The position numbers and the translations under genes are program-made. Of a DNA stretch of 64,000 nt, positions 8,723-17,415 are shown one piece after another. The DNA is from an uncultured bacterium (GTDB lineage Bacteria; Actinomycetota; Coriobacteriia; Coriobacteriales; Coriobacteriaceae). The notes under the pieces were generated by a model, which saw only the letters and a program-made list of their open reading frames with translations, was not told the origin of the DNA and searched no databases. Location: NCBI GenBank assembly GCA_958349055.1, contig CATWBO010000007.1:7122-71121 (forward strand). The letters run 5' to 3'. The stretch's first letter is position 1. Each line of letters starts with the position of its first letter.

Positions 8723-10360
8723 TTAGCGCTCGTAGATTAGGTTACCTGCCAGGTAGGTGGCCTGAACTTTGGTGTCCTGGAGCTCTTGGGGGTCGATGGT
8801 GAGTGGATTTTGGTCTAGGACTACCAGGTCGGCGTATTTGCCGGGTTCCAGGCTGCCGAGGTTTTGCTCGTCGCCCGCTGCATAGGCGCTGCCCAGGGTG
8901 TAGTTGCGCAGAGCCGTTGCCGCATCGATACGCTCGCTCGGCAGCCAGCCGCCCTCGGGCCAGTGGCTTTTGGGGTCCTGGCGCGTGATAGCCGTGTAGA
9001 GCACGTTCATGCTGGTAACGGTCGTGATAGGGCTGTCAGTACCGAAGGCTTGGCGAATGCCGCGCTGTTTATAGGTCGCAAACGGCCACATGATGCGGCT
9101 GCGCTCCAAGCCCAGGTCGCGCTCCGGACCACCCGGGTCGAGCGTGATATGGCAGGGCTGACTCGAGGCGACCACGTTGAGCTTGCGCAGGCGGTCGATG
9201 TCCTCGGGCAGGAGGTTCTCCAGATGCTCGAGTGTGTTATGGCCGTGCTGGGGCAGGCCGTAGAGCCCTGCCGCTTCCTCAAAGATATCGAGTGCGGCAT
9301 GGATGGCACCGTCGCCGATGACGTGAATGCGCACGGTGTGTCCGCGCTCCGCAGCCGCCAGAACCAGCTTACGCATACGCTCGGCAGGAACCGTCAGACG
9401 GCCCTGGTCGCCCGGGAAGCGCGGGTTGGTATAGGGCTCGGTGAGATAGGCCGTGTGTTCGCTCGAGACGCCGTCGAAGAACTGCTTAAAACCAGGCGCC
9501 GAGAGCAGCGCATTGTTCGCGTAGCGGGTCTGCAGTTCTTCTAAGCGCGATTGGTCATCCAGCAACGTGGGGAACAGATGAGCTCGAATGCCCAGCTTGC
9601 CGGCTGCCTGTAGCTTGTCGTAGACATCGTCGCGGATAAAATCGCAGCCCGGCATAGGCATGAGCGACATATCGCAGATCGAGGTGATACCCTGCTCGGC
9701 CATACGCCTCATTTGATCGGCGTAAGCGCTTGCAATGCGGTCCTCGCCCAGCCATTCAAGACAGCGCGGAAGCAGCTGCATAGCGGCCGCCTCGTGAGCG
9801 ATACCCGTGAGCTCGCCGTTTGCATCCTTGTCGTAACTGCCGCCCGCTGGCGGCTCGCTGTCGCGCGTGACGCCGAGCGCCTCGAGTGCACGGCTGTTGA
9901 GCCAAAGCGTATGCCCGTCGCCCGAATACATAACGCAGGGACGATCGGGGAATGCCGCATCGAGCGACGCCTTGGTAGGATGCTCGGGCGGGTCCCAACG
10001 GTAGTCGCGCCAGCCCTGCGTCACAACCCAAGCGTCATCGGGCAGGTCCTTGGAAAACTCAAGCGCGTGCTGCACCAGCGCAGCCTCGGACGTGCCCATA
10101 TCCATGAGCATGTACGGCGAGGAGCCGACCGAGGTATGGAAGAAGTGCAGATGAGCGTCATGGAAACCTGGGCAGACAAACTGCTCGCCGTAGTCGATAA
10201 CCGACGTGGCGGCAGGCGCGGCGGCAATCACGTCATCGGGCGCACCGACTGCGACGATACGGTCGCCTGCGATGGCAATCGCCAGCTCGCGGGCGGTATC
10301 GATGCCGTCTTGCGCGGTAAAGACGTTCTTGGAGCGGATAATCCGATCAATATGTTGCAT
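8723..10360 (-). CDS. Amidohydrolase family protein, YtcJ-like
   Basis: Metal-dependent hydrolase of the amidohydrolase superfamily, 545 residues, cytoplasmic, probably acting on an amide or related C-N bond; the substrate is unknown. The HxH metal motif HDAHLH lies at 67-72. Further conserved pieces are the later HVIGDGAI and GTDSP segments and the C-terminal GSLEPGKYADLVVLD typical of the family. ATGs at 10372, 10366 and 10360 are all in frame; GGGG seven bases before 10360 favours that one. It is divergent from the M20 peptidase at 10529, which suggests shared control and perhaps related substrates. Confidence 0.88.
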   Translation of the reverse strand: MQHIDRIIRSKNVFTAQDGIDTARELAIAIAGDRIVAVGAPDDVIAAAPAATSVIDYGEQFVCPGFHDAHLHFFHTSVGSSPYMLMDMGTSEAALVQHALEFSKDLPDDAWVVTQGWRDYRWDPPEHPTKASLDAAFPDRPCVMYSGDGHTLWLNSRALEALGVTRDSEPPAGGSYDKDANGELTGIAHEAAAMQLLPRCLEWLGEDRIASAYADQMRRMAEQGITSICDMSLMPMPGCDFIRDDVYDKLQAAGKLGIRAHLFPTLLDDQSRLEELQTRYANNALLSAPGFKQFFDGVSSEHTAYLTEPYTNPRFPGDQGRLTVPAERMRKLVLAAAERGHTVRIHVIGDGAIHAALDIFEEAAGLYGLPQHGHNTLEHLENLLPEDIDRLRKLNVVASSQPCHITLDPGGPERDLGLERSRIMWPFATYKQRGIRQAFGTDSPITTVTSMNVLYTAITRQDPKSHWPEGGWLPSERIDAATALRNYTLGSAYAAGDEQNLGSLEPGKYADLVVLDQNPLTIDPQELQDTKVQATYLAGNLIYER

Positions 10361-10528
10361 GGGCATCCCCATCTCTGGCAGGAAATTCAACACCCCCGAG
10401 TGTACTCCCCCGCCCTTGTAACAAAACCCCAAGCGGCAAACGGCAACTTTACCAGCCCTAGCGGCAGGTGGCATACTGGAGAGAGCCTGTACGATTTTGC
10501 GATCAACCCAGCAAGGAGCAAATCGACC

Positions 10529-11992
10529 ATGACGAAGACCAAGGCACAGCAGATTATGGCGGCGACCGAGGCTCGCGCGGCTGACGACGTCACCGCAGCC
10601 ATCAAAGATATCGCTACCGAGTTTGAACCCTATATCATCAAGCAGCGCCGGCACTTCCATAAGCACCCGGAGCTGAGCCTTGCCGAGGAGCGCACGACCT
10701 CCGACATCGCCAACCAGCTCGACGCCATGAATATCCCCTACGAGCGTCCGCTCAAGACCGGCTTGGTGGCAACGCTTCGCGGTACCGCGTCGGATGCCTA
10801 CCACGAGGACGGCACGCCGCGCCGCCGCATCCTGCTGCGCGCGGATATCGACGCCCTGCCCGTCACCGAGCAGACCGGCGAGGAGTTTGCCAGCGTCAAC
10901 GAGGGCTGCATGCACGCCTGCGGCCACGACTGCCACATCGCCATGATGCTCGGCACGCTGCAAATCCTGCGCCATATGACCGACGACATCCACGGCGAAG
11001 TCCGCATCGTCTTCCAACCCAGCGAGGAAAACGGCCAGGGCGCCAAACTCATGATCGGCACGGGCGTGCTCGACGGCGTCGATGGCGCCTACGCCGCGCA
11101 CATCTGGAGTGAGGTCGACGCCGGCACCGTGAGCTGCGAGCCCGGACCGCGCATGGCCAATACCGACTGGTTCCGCATCGACGTCCGCGGCACCTCGTGC
11201 CACGGCGCCATGCCCCAGCGCGGTCACGACGCCGTTATGGTTGCCGCCGAGATCGTCAATGCCCTGCAGACCATCGTTTCGCGCGAGATCAGCCCCTACG
11301 AGCCGGCTGTCATCACCGTCGGCGAGCTGCACGGCGGCACCGCGCGCAACGTTATCGCCGGCACGGCCTACCTCGCCGGCACGGTGCGCACCTACGGAGA
11401 TTCGACCCACGAGGAAATGCCGGAGCTCATGCGCCGCATCGTGGAGCATACCGCGGCCGCCTTGGGCGCCGAAGCAGAGCTCACCGACTACACCATCGCC
11501 AATTACAAGGTCGAAAACGATGCCGCCTCGAGCGAGCGCTGCCGCCAGGCAGTAATCAAATGCCTGGGCCCCACCGGTCAAGGCCATTACCGCGGCACGC
11601 TTTCGGGCGAGGATTTTTCGGAGTACCTGCGCCGCGTACCGGGCGTGCTCGCCTTTGTAGGTACGCGCAACCCCAAGATTGGCGCCACGTACGCCCAACA
11701 TTCTTGCTTCTACAAGATTGACGAGTCGGTACTGGCCAAGGGCTCCATGGTGGCCGCCCAGTATGCCATCGACTTTTTGGCCGAGCCCACGCAAGAAGAG
11801 CTCGACGGCCCCACGATTGCCGCGGTCGCCGAGACCAACCCCGACCTGGCAGCCAAACTGCGCTCTGCCAAGGCCACGGCCGCCGAGGCCCGCGACGCCA
11901 TGCACGATGCCCGCACCGCCCGACACGCCGCAATCAAGGGCATCCACGACGCTCGCGCCGCCGCCCGCCGCGAGGAGAAGCACAACGAGTAG
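10529..11992 (+). CDS. M20 family metallopeptidase / amidohydrolase
   Basis: Zinc-dependent hydrolase of the M20D type (hippurate or N-acyl amino-acid hydrolase-like), 487 residues. Visible motifs are HFHKHPELS at 42-50, RADIDALPVTE near 104, CGHDCH at 131-136 and QPSEENGQGA near 163, which supply the metal ligands and catalytic acid. A lid domain follows. The last 60 residues form an Ala/Arg-rich, probably helical tail not usual in the family. ATG 10529 has AAGGAG 11 bases upstream. The same frame stays open far upstream, but that part is the antisense of the neighbouring gene. Confidence 0.92.
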   Translation: MTKTKAQQIMAATEARAADDVTAAIKDIATEFEPYIIKQRRHFHKHPELSLAEERTTSDIANQLDAMNIPYERPLKTGLVATLRGTASDAYHEDGTPRRRILLRADIDALPVTEQTGEEFASVNEGCMHACGHDCHIAMMLGTLQILRHMTDDIHGEVRIVFQPSEENGQGAKLMIGTGVLDGVDGAYAAHIWSEVDAGTVSCEPGPRMANTDWFRIDVRGTSCHGAMPQRGHDAVMVAAEIVNALQTIVSREISPYEPAVITVGELHGGTARNVIAGTAYLAGTVRTYGDSTHEEMPELMRRIVEHTAAALGAEAELTDYTIANYKVENDAASSERCRQAVIKCLGPTGQGHYRGTLSGEDFSEYLRRVPGVLAFVGTRNPKIGATYAQHSCFYKIDESVLAKGSMVAAQYAIDFLAEPTQEELDGPTIAAVAETNPDLAAKLRSAKATAAEARDAMHDARTARHAAIKGIHDARAAARREEKHNE

Positions 11993-12037
11993 TCGATCCA
12001 CGACCATCTCGCAGTCATAGCCGCATCGCGATGTCAA

Positions 12038-12073
12038 AGCGGGGGCGGACGTATCGAAACGTCCGCCCCCGCT
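12038..12073. terminator. Terminator between convergent M20 peptidase and zinc-ribbon genes
   Basis: A perfect stem AGCGGGGGCGGACGT with its complement around ATCGAA. The T-content after it is modest on both strands. The position between two convergent genes fits a bidirectional terminator. Confidence 0.7.
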
Positions 12074-12131
12074 CATTCTTCAAGCGCTATTTCTACCATT
12101 TCTACCCGTCCCAAAATGGCAGACGGCGTGG

Positions 12132-13418
12132 CTACTCGTCCTGCGGGTCCTCGTCGGAGCTTGGCGCAGGCTCGGGCTCAGGTGCAGGCTCGGGCTCCGG
12201 TTCCGGCATGGGCGCGGGCTCGGGCTCAGGCTCAGGCACGGGCGCGGGCTCGGGCTCGGGCGCAGGCGCCGGCGCCGCAGCGGAATCGGATACGGGCGCT
12301 GCGTCGGCGCTAAAACCAGCCGGAGCAGACTTCTTCTCAAACGGCAATACAAAAGTCAGAACGTCGTCCTTATCCTCATCGGCCCATTCGCTTGCATAGC
12401 GTGCAACCCAATAGCCAACGGCACGGTGCTTGAGCATCTTGCCAAAGACCGTGAGAAATACCGTGACAAACGCCGTCAGCACCAAGAACAATACGAGCGT
12501 AATGCCACCGCCGGTAACAAGCGCCTCAATAGCCGTAGGACGGTAGTAGTAGCTATACATACCGACAGAGGCAATGGTGCCAAAGACGAACGTCAGAATC
12601 CAGGTGACAACGTTGGCGACCAGGCCCGTCAAAAACTCGGGAAGAAACGAAGCGCAGAACAGCTTGGTCTTGTTGTGCTTAAACGCCGCCCAGACCTTGT
12701 CGAGCGAAAACGCACTCTCCACACGACCAGTCACCGCAAAGTGCATCACGGCGATGTCGGCGAACATTTTAAAGAAGACCCCCAGGACCGCCGTGGCAAT
12801 CATAGCCAGGACAAGCAAGCCAAGCGAGCCAAACAGCGCAGCCTCGAGCGCATAAGAGCCGTAATACGAATACGAGCCCGCGGCGCCAATTACCACGCTC
12901 TCCACCAGCGAAAGCACTACACCGATAACGGGAATGGCAGCGATAACCTCGAGCACGACCGAAATAACGCTCGAAAAGACTCCGAGACCAAACGACGTGG
13001 AGCGCATGAGTGGACGGTCCATGCCGTCATCAACCTTGAGCGAAAGATCACGGCCCCACTCGATACCAAAGCCGGAACCGCACACGCTCGCAATGCAAGC
13101 TGCCAAAAAGCCGATGGCAGCCGCAATGCCGCCGATAACGGGAATAAACAACACGAGCACCGACACAACGCAAATCAGCGCCGGCAAAAACGCGATTTGG
13201 CATACACGCTGAAGCACACCCGGAGTCTTGGTCATATCTTGGAACGCCTGAGCCACACAGCCCTTTGGCGCATTCGCCACGGGCGGTTGCGGAACAAACT
13301 GCTGGGGCTGAGGCTGTCCCTGGAGAGCGGGTCCAGCGGCACCGGCATTAGGAGCACCACACGCGCCGCAGAACTTGTCGTTATCGCCCATGGGGGCGCC
13401 ACACTGCGAGCAGAACAT
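12132..13418 (-). CDS. Zinc-ribbon membrane protein with Pro-Glu-rich C-terminal tail
   Basis: Protein of 428 residues with unknown function. The N-terminus is a zinc ribbon (Cys 3, 6, 17, 20 in CSQCGAP and CGACGAP). A Pro/Gln linker follows, then about six hydrophobic segments between residues 75 and 350. The tail of about 45 residues is almost only Pro, Glu, Ala and Met in PEPEPAP-type repeats. The frame is open to 13490, but ATG 13418 has AAGGGA nine bases upstream and begins directly at the ribbon. The zinc-ribbon plus membrane design is common in Actinomycetota and Firmicutes; I infer a scaffold or sensor role. Confidence 0.75.
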   Translation of the reverse strand: MFCSQCGAPMGDNDKFCGACGAPNAGAAGPALQGQPQPQQFVPQPPVANAPKGCVAQAFQDMTKTPGVLQRVCQIAFLPALICVVSVLVLFIPVIGGIAAAIGFLAACIASVCGSGFGIEWGRDLSLKVDDGMDRPLMRSTSFGLGVFSSVISVVLEVIAAIPVIGVVLSLVESVVIGAAGSYSYYGSYALEAALFGSLGLLVLAMIATAVLGVFFKMFADIAVMHFAVTGRVESAFSLDKVWAAFKHNKTKLFCASFLPEFLTGLVANVVTWILTFVFGTIASVGMYSYYYRPTAIEALVTGGGITLVLFLVLTAFVTVFLTVFGKMLKHRAVGYWVARYASEWADEDKDDVLTFVLPFEKKSAPAGFSADAAPVSDSAAAPAPAPEPEPAPVPEPEPEPAPMPEPEPEPAPEPEPAPSSDEDPQDE

Positions 13419-13567
13419 AGAATCATCCCTTCGTATCTTGAGCGAATCACTTGGATCGCAAACGATGTCTTTAACATCATTATTGCCCAATGTGGGGTCA
13501 AATACTCAAAGATGACCGATTTGCAAGGTACACGGCGCCAGCAGGCGGTTCGTTGAATACGTCTGCG

Positions 13568-14590
13568 TTAGTTCGTTCCGCGGAAACCCTTGCCGACGAT
13601 CTCGGAGCTGTCGACAATCGTGATAAAGGCACCCGGATCGATCTCGCGCGCGTAGCGACGCAGTTGCACGGCCTCGCGACGACTCAGCACGCTCATGATC
13701 ACCGTCACGCACTTGCCCGAGAAGGCGCCGTAGCCGCGACTGATGGTCGCCGTACGGTTGAGATGCTTGACGATAAACTCCTCGACCTTAAGGGGCTCGG
13801 AACAAATGACCGTGCAGACCTTACGAAGGTGAATGCTCTCAATGGCTTTGTCGACCACAAGCGTCTTGGCAAACAGGCCGAGCACGCAGTACAGACCGAC
13901 GCGCGGGCCATACAAAAAGGCCGCGATGGTCACGATGCCGATATCGACCAGCAGCAGGGCGCGGCCAATCTCGAGCGTCGTGCGACGTTTGAGGATCATG
14001 GCGAGAATGTCCGTGCCGCCCGTCGAGGCACCAATATCAAAGACGATAGCGCTGCCGAGCGCCGGCAGAATCACGGCAAAGCACAGGTCGAGCCACATAT
14101 CGCCCGTCATCGAGACATCGGTCGGGATAAAGAGCTCAAACAGCGAGACGTAGGCCGAAAGCGCAAACGAAGCGAAGACGCTCCACAGAATCGCCTTGCG
14201 CTCCAAAAAGATAAAGCCCAAGACGACGAGAACCGCGTTGATAATCCACATAAAGACGCCGACGGGAAGGGTCGGGAACAGCGTGGACAGAATGACCGAC
14301 ACGCCCGAGGTGCCGCCAAAAGCAAAGTGATTAGGGGTTTTAAACGCGACGATGGCAAAGGCCGTGAGGATCAGGCCCAAATTGAGCTCGGCAAAAAAGC
14401 GCGGAAAGCCCGGCTCCTGACTGCGCTTGCGACCAGCGCGCTCGCCCCGCTCGATAACATCGCGATCGACCACGCGCTCCATCGGCACCACGGGAGGACG
14501 ATGCACCTCCTCGGCAGCACGCGACGCCGCCTCTGCCGCAGCGGCCTCAATTGCCCATGCCTTGCTTTCTGTTTCGTGCTCGTCGGCCAT
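13568..14590 (-). CDS. YitT family membrane protein (DUF161 plus DUF2179)
   Basis: Integral membrane protein of 340 residues. A charged N-terminal tail of about 65 residues is followed by five or so hydrophobic segments, with the family motifs NHFAFGGTSGVSVIL and DIGASTGGTDILAMIL. A C-terminal soluble DUF2179 domain (about 255-340) contains SRGYGAFSG and ends in ...VGKGFRGTN. The function of the family is not established. ATG 14590 follows GAGGGG. It stands alone between the zinc-ribbon gene and asp23. Confidence 0.9.
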   Translation of the reverse strand: MADEHETESKAWAIEAAAAEAASRAAEEVHRPPVVPMERVVDRDVIERGERAGRKRSQEPGFPRFFAELNLGLILTAFAIVAFKTPNHFAFGGTSGVSVILSTLFPTLPVGVFMWIINAVLVVLGFIFLERKAILWSVFASFALSAYVSLFELFIPTDVSMTGDMWLDLCFAVILPALGSAIVFDIGASTGGTDILAMILKRRTTLEIGRALLLVDIGIVTIAAFLYGPRVGLYCVLGLFAKTLVVDKAIESIHLRKVCTVICSEPLKVEEFIVKHLNRTATISRGYGAFSGKCVTVIMSVLSRREAVQLRRYAREIDPGAFITIVDSSEIVGKGFRGTN

Positions 14591-14704
14591 TACGGCAACC
14601 CCTCGTTAACAATTTGGAAACAATGCGCTCATTAGGGTAACGCGGAACGTGGGGATTGCAACCCTTAGTTAGACGAGCGGTATGGCTACATCGGGAGCGT
14701 ACAG

Positions 14705-14744
14705 AAACGGCCGGCCACGCTTTTGCTTGCGCGGTCGGCCGTTT
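14705..14744. terminator. Hairpin downstream of the asp23 operon
   Basis: The arms AAACGGCCGGCCACGC and GCGCGGTCGGCCGTTT pair with one mismatch. It lies about 50 bases after the asp23 stop and upstream of yitT. There is no clear T tract, so termination is likely but not certain. Confidence 0.5.
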
Positions 14745-14754
14745 GGCGTTTTCG

Positions 14755-14797
14755 CAGATAAAATCTGCCAAAACAAACCTGTCCCTTTTTGGAAGGT
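14755..14797 (-). repeat. GGGACAGG-loop hairpin repeat, copy A
   Basis: Plus strand: CAGATAAAATCTGCCAAAA, then CAAACCTGTCCCTTTTTGG and AAGGT. On the minus strand the loop shows GGGACAGG. It abuts the asp23 stop codon (14797-14799). Near-identical copies are at 45252, 58855 and 61221. Confidence 0.8.
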
Positions 14798-15318
14798 TAT
14801 TCGTGCTGGCTGGTGCGGTGCTCGTACTCCTCGGGGGTAATGACGTCCTCGATGCGTAGGTTGACGCCCGCCACCTCAAGGCCGGTCATCGCGGCAAGGC
14901 GCTCGGTGACACGTGCCTTGACATCGTCGAAGATCGCGGGCGCATAGGCGCCGTACTCGATGATGACGGAGATGTTGACGACCACGCGATTGTCATCGGT
15001 GACCTCGACCGTCACGCCCTTGGTCAGATTCTCGGCACCAAACTGCTCCTGCACAAAGTGCATAAGGTTGCCCTTCATGCCCAGAACGTGCGGGACCTCG
15101 CGAGTGGCCATGGCAACGATCTTCTCGATCACGCCGTTGGAATAGGTCAGCGAGTCCTCGGACTCATCCGCTTCCTCGTCGTCCTCGTCCGCATCGTCGG
15201 CGGGTTCGGCCTCGACGAGCGCCTCGTCCTCGAGCGTTACGTCCTCGGCCTCGGCGGCGACGGTCTCGTCTGCCTCGAGCTCGGTATCGGCTACATCGAC
15301 CTTCGTATTAAAAGCCAT
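14797..15318 (-). CDS. Asp23/Gls24 family envelope stress protein
   Basis: 173 residues. The first 57 are strongly acidic (Asp/Glu runs) and look disordered. The rest is the Asp23 domain (about 60-165), including TREVPHVLGMKG and the VNLRIEDVI end. In Firmicutes Asp23 is tethered to the membrane by AmaP and linked to cell-envelope stress. It is the last gene of amaP-DUF2273-asp23 on the minus strand. ATG 15318 follows GGAGGA. Confidence 0.92.
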   Translation of the reverse strand: MAFNTKVDVADTELEADETVAAEAEDVTLEDEALVEAEPADDADEDDEEADESEDSLTYSNGVIEKIVAMATREVPHVLGMKGNLMHFVQEQFGAENLTKGVTVEVTDDNRVVVNISVIIEYGAYAPAIFDDVKARVTERLAAMTGLEVAGVNLRIEDVITPEEYEHRTSQHE

Positions 15319-15362
15319 GGTTCCTCCTTATGCCTGCCGCGGATGCGACAGTCGAATACATA

Positions 15363-15740
15363 TTAGCGGCCGCTAAACAGACGGCCGAAGAAGTTGACGA
15401 TCCCGTTCTCGCCGTCGCGAATTTGGCCGATCACAGCGCCGATCAGCACGAAGAATGCAATGACGAGCGTGTCCCACAGGCCCAACGTGAGCACCAACAC
15501 GGCGAGGATAAAGCCGGCGACGGCGCCGAGCGTGGTGTTGGGATGACGCACAGCATAGCTCCAGATGGCAGCGCCCGTACCCTTGATGAGACCCATAGCC
15601 TCGTCAAAATCCGCGGTTGCCGCGTCTTGCAACTCGGTTGCCTCCGCTTTGGAATCAACAGGTTCGCTCGCCGGCGTGGCGGTCTGGTCAATCGTCAGGC
15701 GCGGCGTACGAGCGGTCTTATCTTGATTGGTATCACTCAC
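15363..15740 (-). CDS. DUF2273-type small membrane protein of the Asp23 operon
   Basis: 125 residues. A polar N-terminal half is followed by two hydrophobic segments (about 65-85 and 88-105) and a short tail ending VNFFGRLFSGR, as in DUF2273 proteins found beside asp23. The start is GTG at 15740 with GGAGGT five bases upstream; it overlaps the amaP stop by eight bases. The open frame reaches 15953, but that part lies inside amaP. Probably a membrane partner of Asp23. Confidence 0.8.
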   Translation of the reverse strand: MSDTNQDKTARTPRLTIDQTATPASEPVDSKAEATELQDAATADFDEAMGLIKGTGAAIWSYAVRHPNTTLGAVAGFILAVLVLTLGLWDTLVIAFFVLIGAVIGQIRDGENGIVNFFGRLFSGR

Positions 15741-16278
15741 CGGAAACCTCCACGGTCTGGACGGTAGTCTTGGACGGCAAAAAACGGACGCGCGTGGTCG
15801 TACCCGGCGTGCCGAGCATGGTGTCGCAAGCTTCCTCGATGCGCTGCTGCATCGCGGTAGCCAGAGATGCCACGTCCTTATCGTCAAGCGCGATAGCCTC
15901 GACCTTAAAACGGACGCGCGAATCGTCGGGGCCTTGGACGCGGGCCTCGACATGCTCGACCATCACGCGGTCGTCGCGCTCGGCAGCAACCCTGGCGCAC
16001 GAAGAAAGCGCCGCAAGGGTAACCTCGATATTGCGCTCCCCCGCCGGATGCACGCAGGACGGCTCGCGACGGGCGAACATCAGGCGGAAAAAGCTTACCA
16101 GCACGCCGATCGCCACGACGCCGGCGCACGCCGTGACGACGACGCGCGGCATGGGGTCGCGCATCAGCAGCATAAAGCGATACGTATACGGCCCCCAAAA
16201 CTGGCAGACAAGCGTACCCAGCGCCACGATGGTGGCGGCAAGATACACGATCGCTAGGGCTCGTTTGAGTACGCGCAC
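15733..16278 (-). CDS. amaP: Alkaline shock response membrane anchor protein AmaP
   Basis: 181 residues with two N-terminal transmembrane segments (about 7-27 and 45-65) and a cytoplasmic Asp23-related domain. In Firmicutes AmaP anchors Asp23 at the membrane. It starts at GTG 16278 with AAGGGAG seven bases upstream; no ATG is available. It is the first gene of the operon. A TATAAT box lies on the minus strand at 16329-16334, just inside the T-tract of the yebC terminator, with no good -35. Confidence 0.8.
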   Translation of the reverse strand: MRVLKRALAIVYLAATIVALGTLVCQFWGPYTYRFMLLMRDPMPRVVVTACAGVVAIGVLVSFFRLMFARREPSCVHPAGERNIEVTLAALSSCARVAAERDDRVMVEHVEARVQGPDDSRVRFKVEAIALDDKDVASLATAMQQRIEEACDTMLGTPGTTTRVRFLPSKTTVQTVEVSGE

Positions 16279-16333
16279 GCGGCGCTCCCTTCAAATCTCG
16301 GCTCTCGAAATGCAAAACGGTTCGCATCATTAT

Positions 16334-16375
16334 AAAAGAGCCGGGTCCGGTGCTCTACGCACGCGGATCCGGCTC
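16334..16375 (-). terminator. Rho-independent terminator of yebC
   Basis: The stem GAGCCGGATCCG pairs with CGGACCCGGCTC (one mismatch) and is followed by TTTT on the minus strand. The following TATAATG may double as the -10 box of amaP, so terminator and promoter are interlocked. Confidence 0.75.
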
Positions 16376-16444
16376 ATCTATTCCACGAGGCTTGCATGCT
16401 CGCTTCATTATGCCCAGATATGCACGGCTTAACCCGTGCGAGCG

Positions 16445-17251
16445 CTACTCCTCCTCGAGGGCAGCGATGACCTCGTCGGTCATGTCCATAGTGCTGTAGA
16501 CGTCCTGGACGTCGTCGAGCTCCTCGAGACGGTCGATGAGGCGCTGAACCTTCTTGGCGTCGGCGCCGGAGACCTCGGTCGGAGTAGTCGGGACCATGGT
16601 GGTCTCGGAGCCCTTGACCTGGACGCCCTGCTCCTCGAGCGCCTTGGAGACAGCCATAACCTCGTTGGCAGTAGTCCAGACGATCCACTCCTCGCCGGCG
16701 TCCTCGTAGTCCTCGCCACCGGCCTCGGCGATGGCCATCATGAACTCATCCTCGTCACCGGCAGCACCGTTGGCGATCATGGTCTCCTTCTTGGCGTTCT
16801 CGTCCAGGATCTCCTTGGCGACGACGATCTGGCCCTTGCGCTCAAACTGGAAGGCGACGGAGCCGGAGGTGCCCAAGTTGCCACCAGCGTGGGAGAAGGC
16901 GGAACGGACATCAGCGGCGGTACGGTTGCGGTTGTCGGTCAGGCAGTCGACGTAGACGGCGACACCGGCGGGACCGTAGCCCTCGTACACGATGTTCTCG
17001 TAGACGGCGGCGTCAGCACCCGAACCAAAAGCCTTGTCGATAGCGGACTTGATCTTGTCCTTAGGCATGGACTGAGCCTTGGCCTTGGCAACGGCAGCGG
17101 CGAGGCTGGCGTTGTTCTCGGGCAGCGGGTCACCGCCGAGACGGGCAGCAACGGTGATGTTGCGGCTGAGCTTGGAGAAGAGGGCGGAACGCTTGGCGTC
17201 CTGCGCGCCCTTACGATGCTTGGTTGTGGCCCACTTAGAGTGTCCGGACAT
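16445..17251 (-). CDS. yebC: YebC/PmpR family transcriptional or translational regulator
   Basis: 268 residues, some 20 longer than the usual YebC owing to the C-terminal region around 220-268. The N-terminus SGHSKWATTKHRKGAQDAKR and YEGYGPAGVAVYVDCLTDN are family signatures. Family members act as DNA-binding regulators, or on the ribosome at proline-rich stretches. ATG 17251. Monocistronic, with a terminator downstream. Confidence 0.95.
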   Translation of the reverse strand: MSGHSKWATTKHRKGAQDAKRSALFSKLSRNITVAARLGGDPLPENNASLAAAVAKAKAQSMPKDKIKSAIDKAFGSGADAAVYENIVYEGYGPAGVAVYVDCLTDNRNRTAADVRSAFSHAGGNLGTSGSVAFQFERKGQIVVAKEILDENAKKETMIANGAAGDEDEFMMAIAEAGGEDYEDAGEEWIVWTTANEVMAVSKALEEQGVQVKGSETTMVPTTPTEVSGADAKKVQRLIDRLEELDDVQDVYSTMDMTDEVIAALEEE

Positions 17252-17381
17252 ACGTGTCTCCTATCGGTTTCGACCTAAAGCCCAGCGCAGATGCTCGGGC
17301 AATATAAACAAACGTCGTTATGATATACCTACTAGCCTGCGAGATAAACCCCAAAATGAAGGCGTCGTGATGATGCCCCCT

Positions 17382-17414
17382 TTGGTGCAAAGAAACCTGA
17401 CCCCAATGCACCAA
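17382..17414 (-). repeat. GGGACAGG-like hairpin, copy B
   Basis: Arms TTGGTGCA (17382-17389) and TGCACCAA (17407-17414). The minus-strand loop reads TTGGGGTCAGGTTTCTT. It lies one base from the stop codon of the DUF6020-like gene. The loop core differs by one base from GGGACAGG. Confidence 0.65.
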
Positions 17415-17415
17415 G

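Noticed and set aside
9713..10528. Upstream extension of the M20 peptidase frame
   Set aside because: Antisense to the amidohydrolase; the extension has no domain and ATG 10529 has a good ribosome binding site.
10361..12076. Upstream extension of the minus-strand amidohydrolase frame to a 1117-codon open frame
   Set aside because: It is antisense to the M20 peptidase gene, which has clear motifs and a ribosome binding site; the amidohydrolase begins near 10360.
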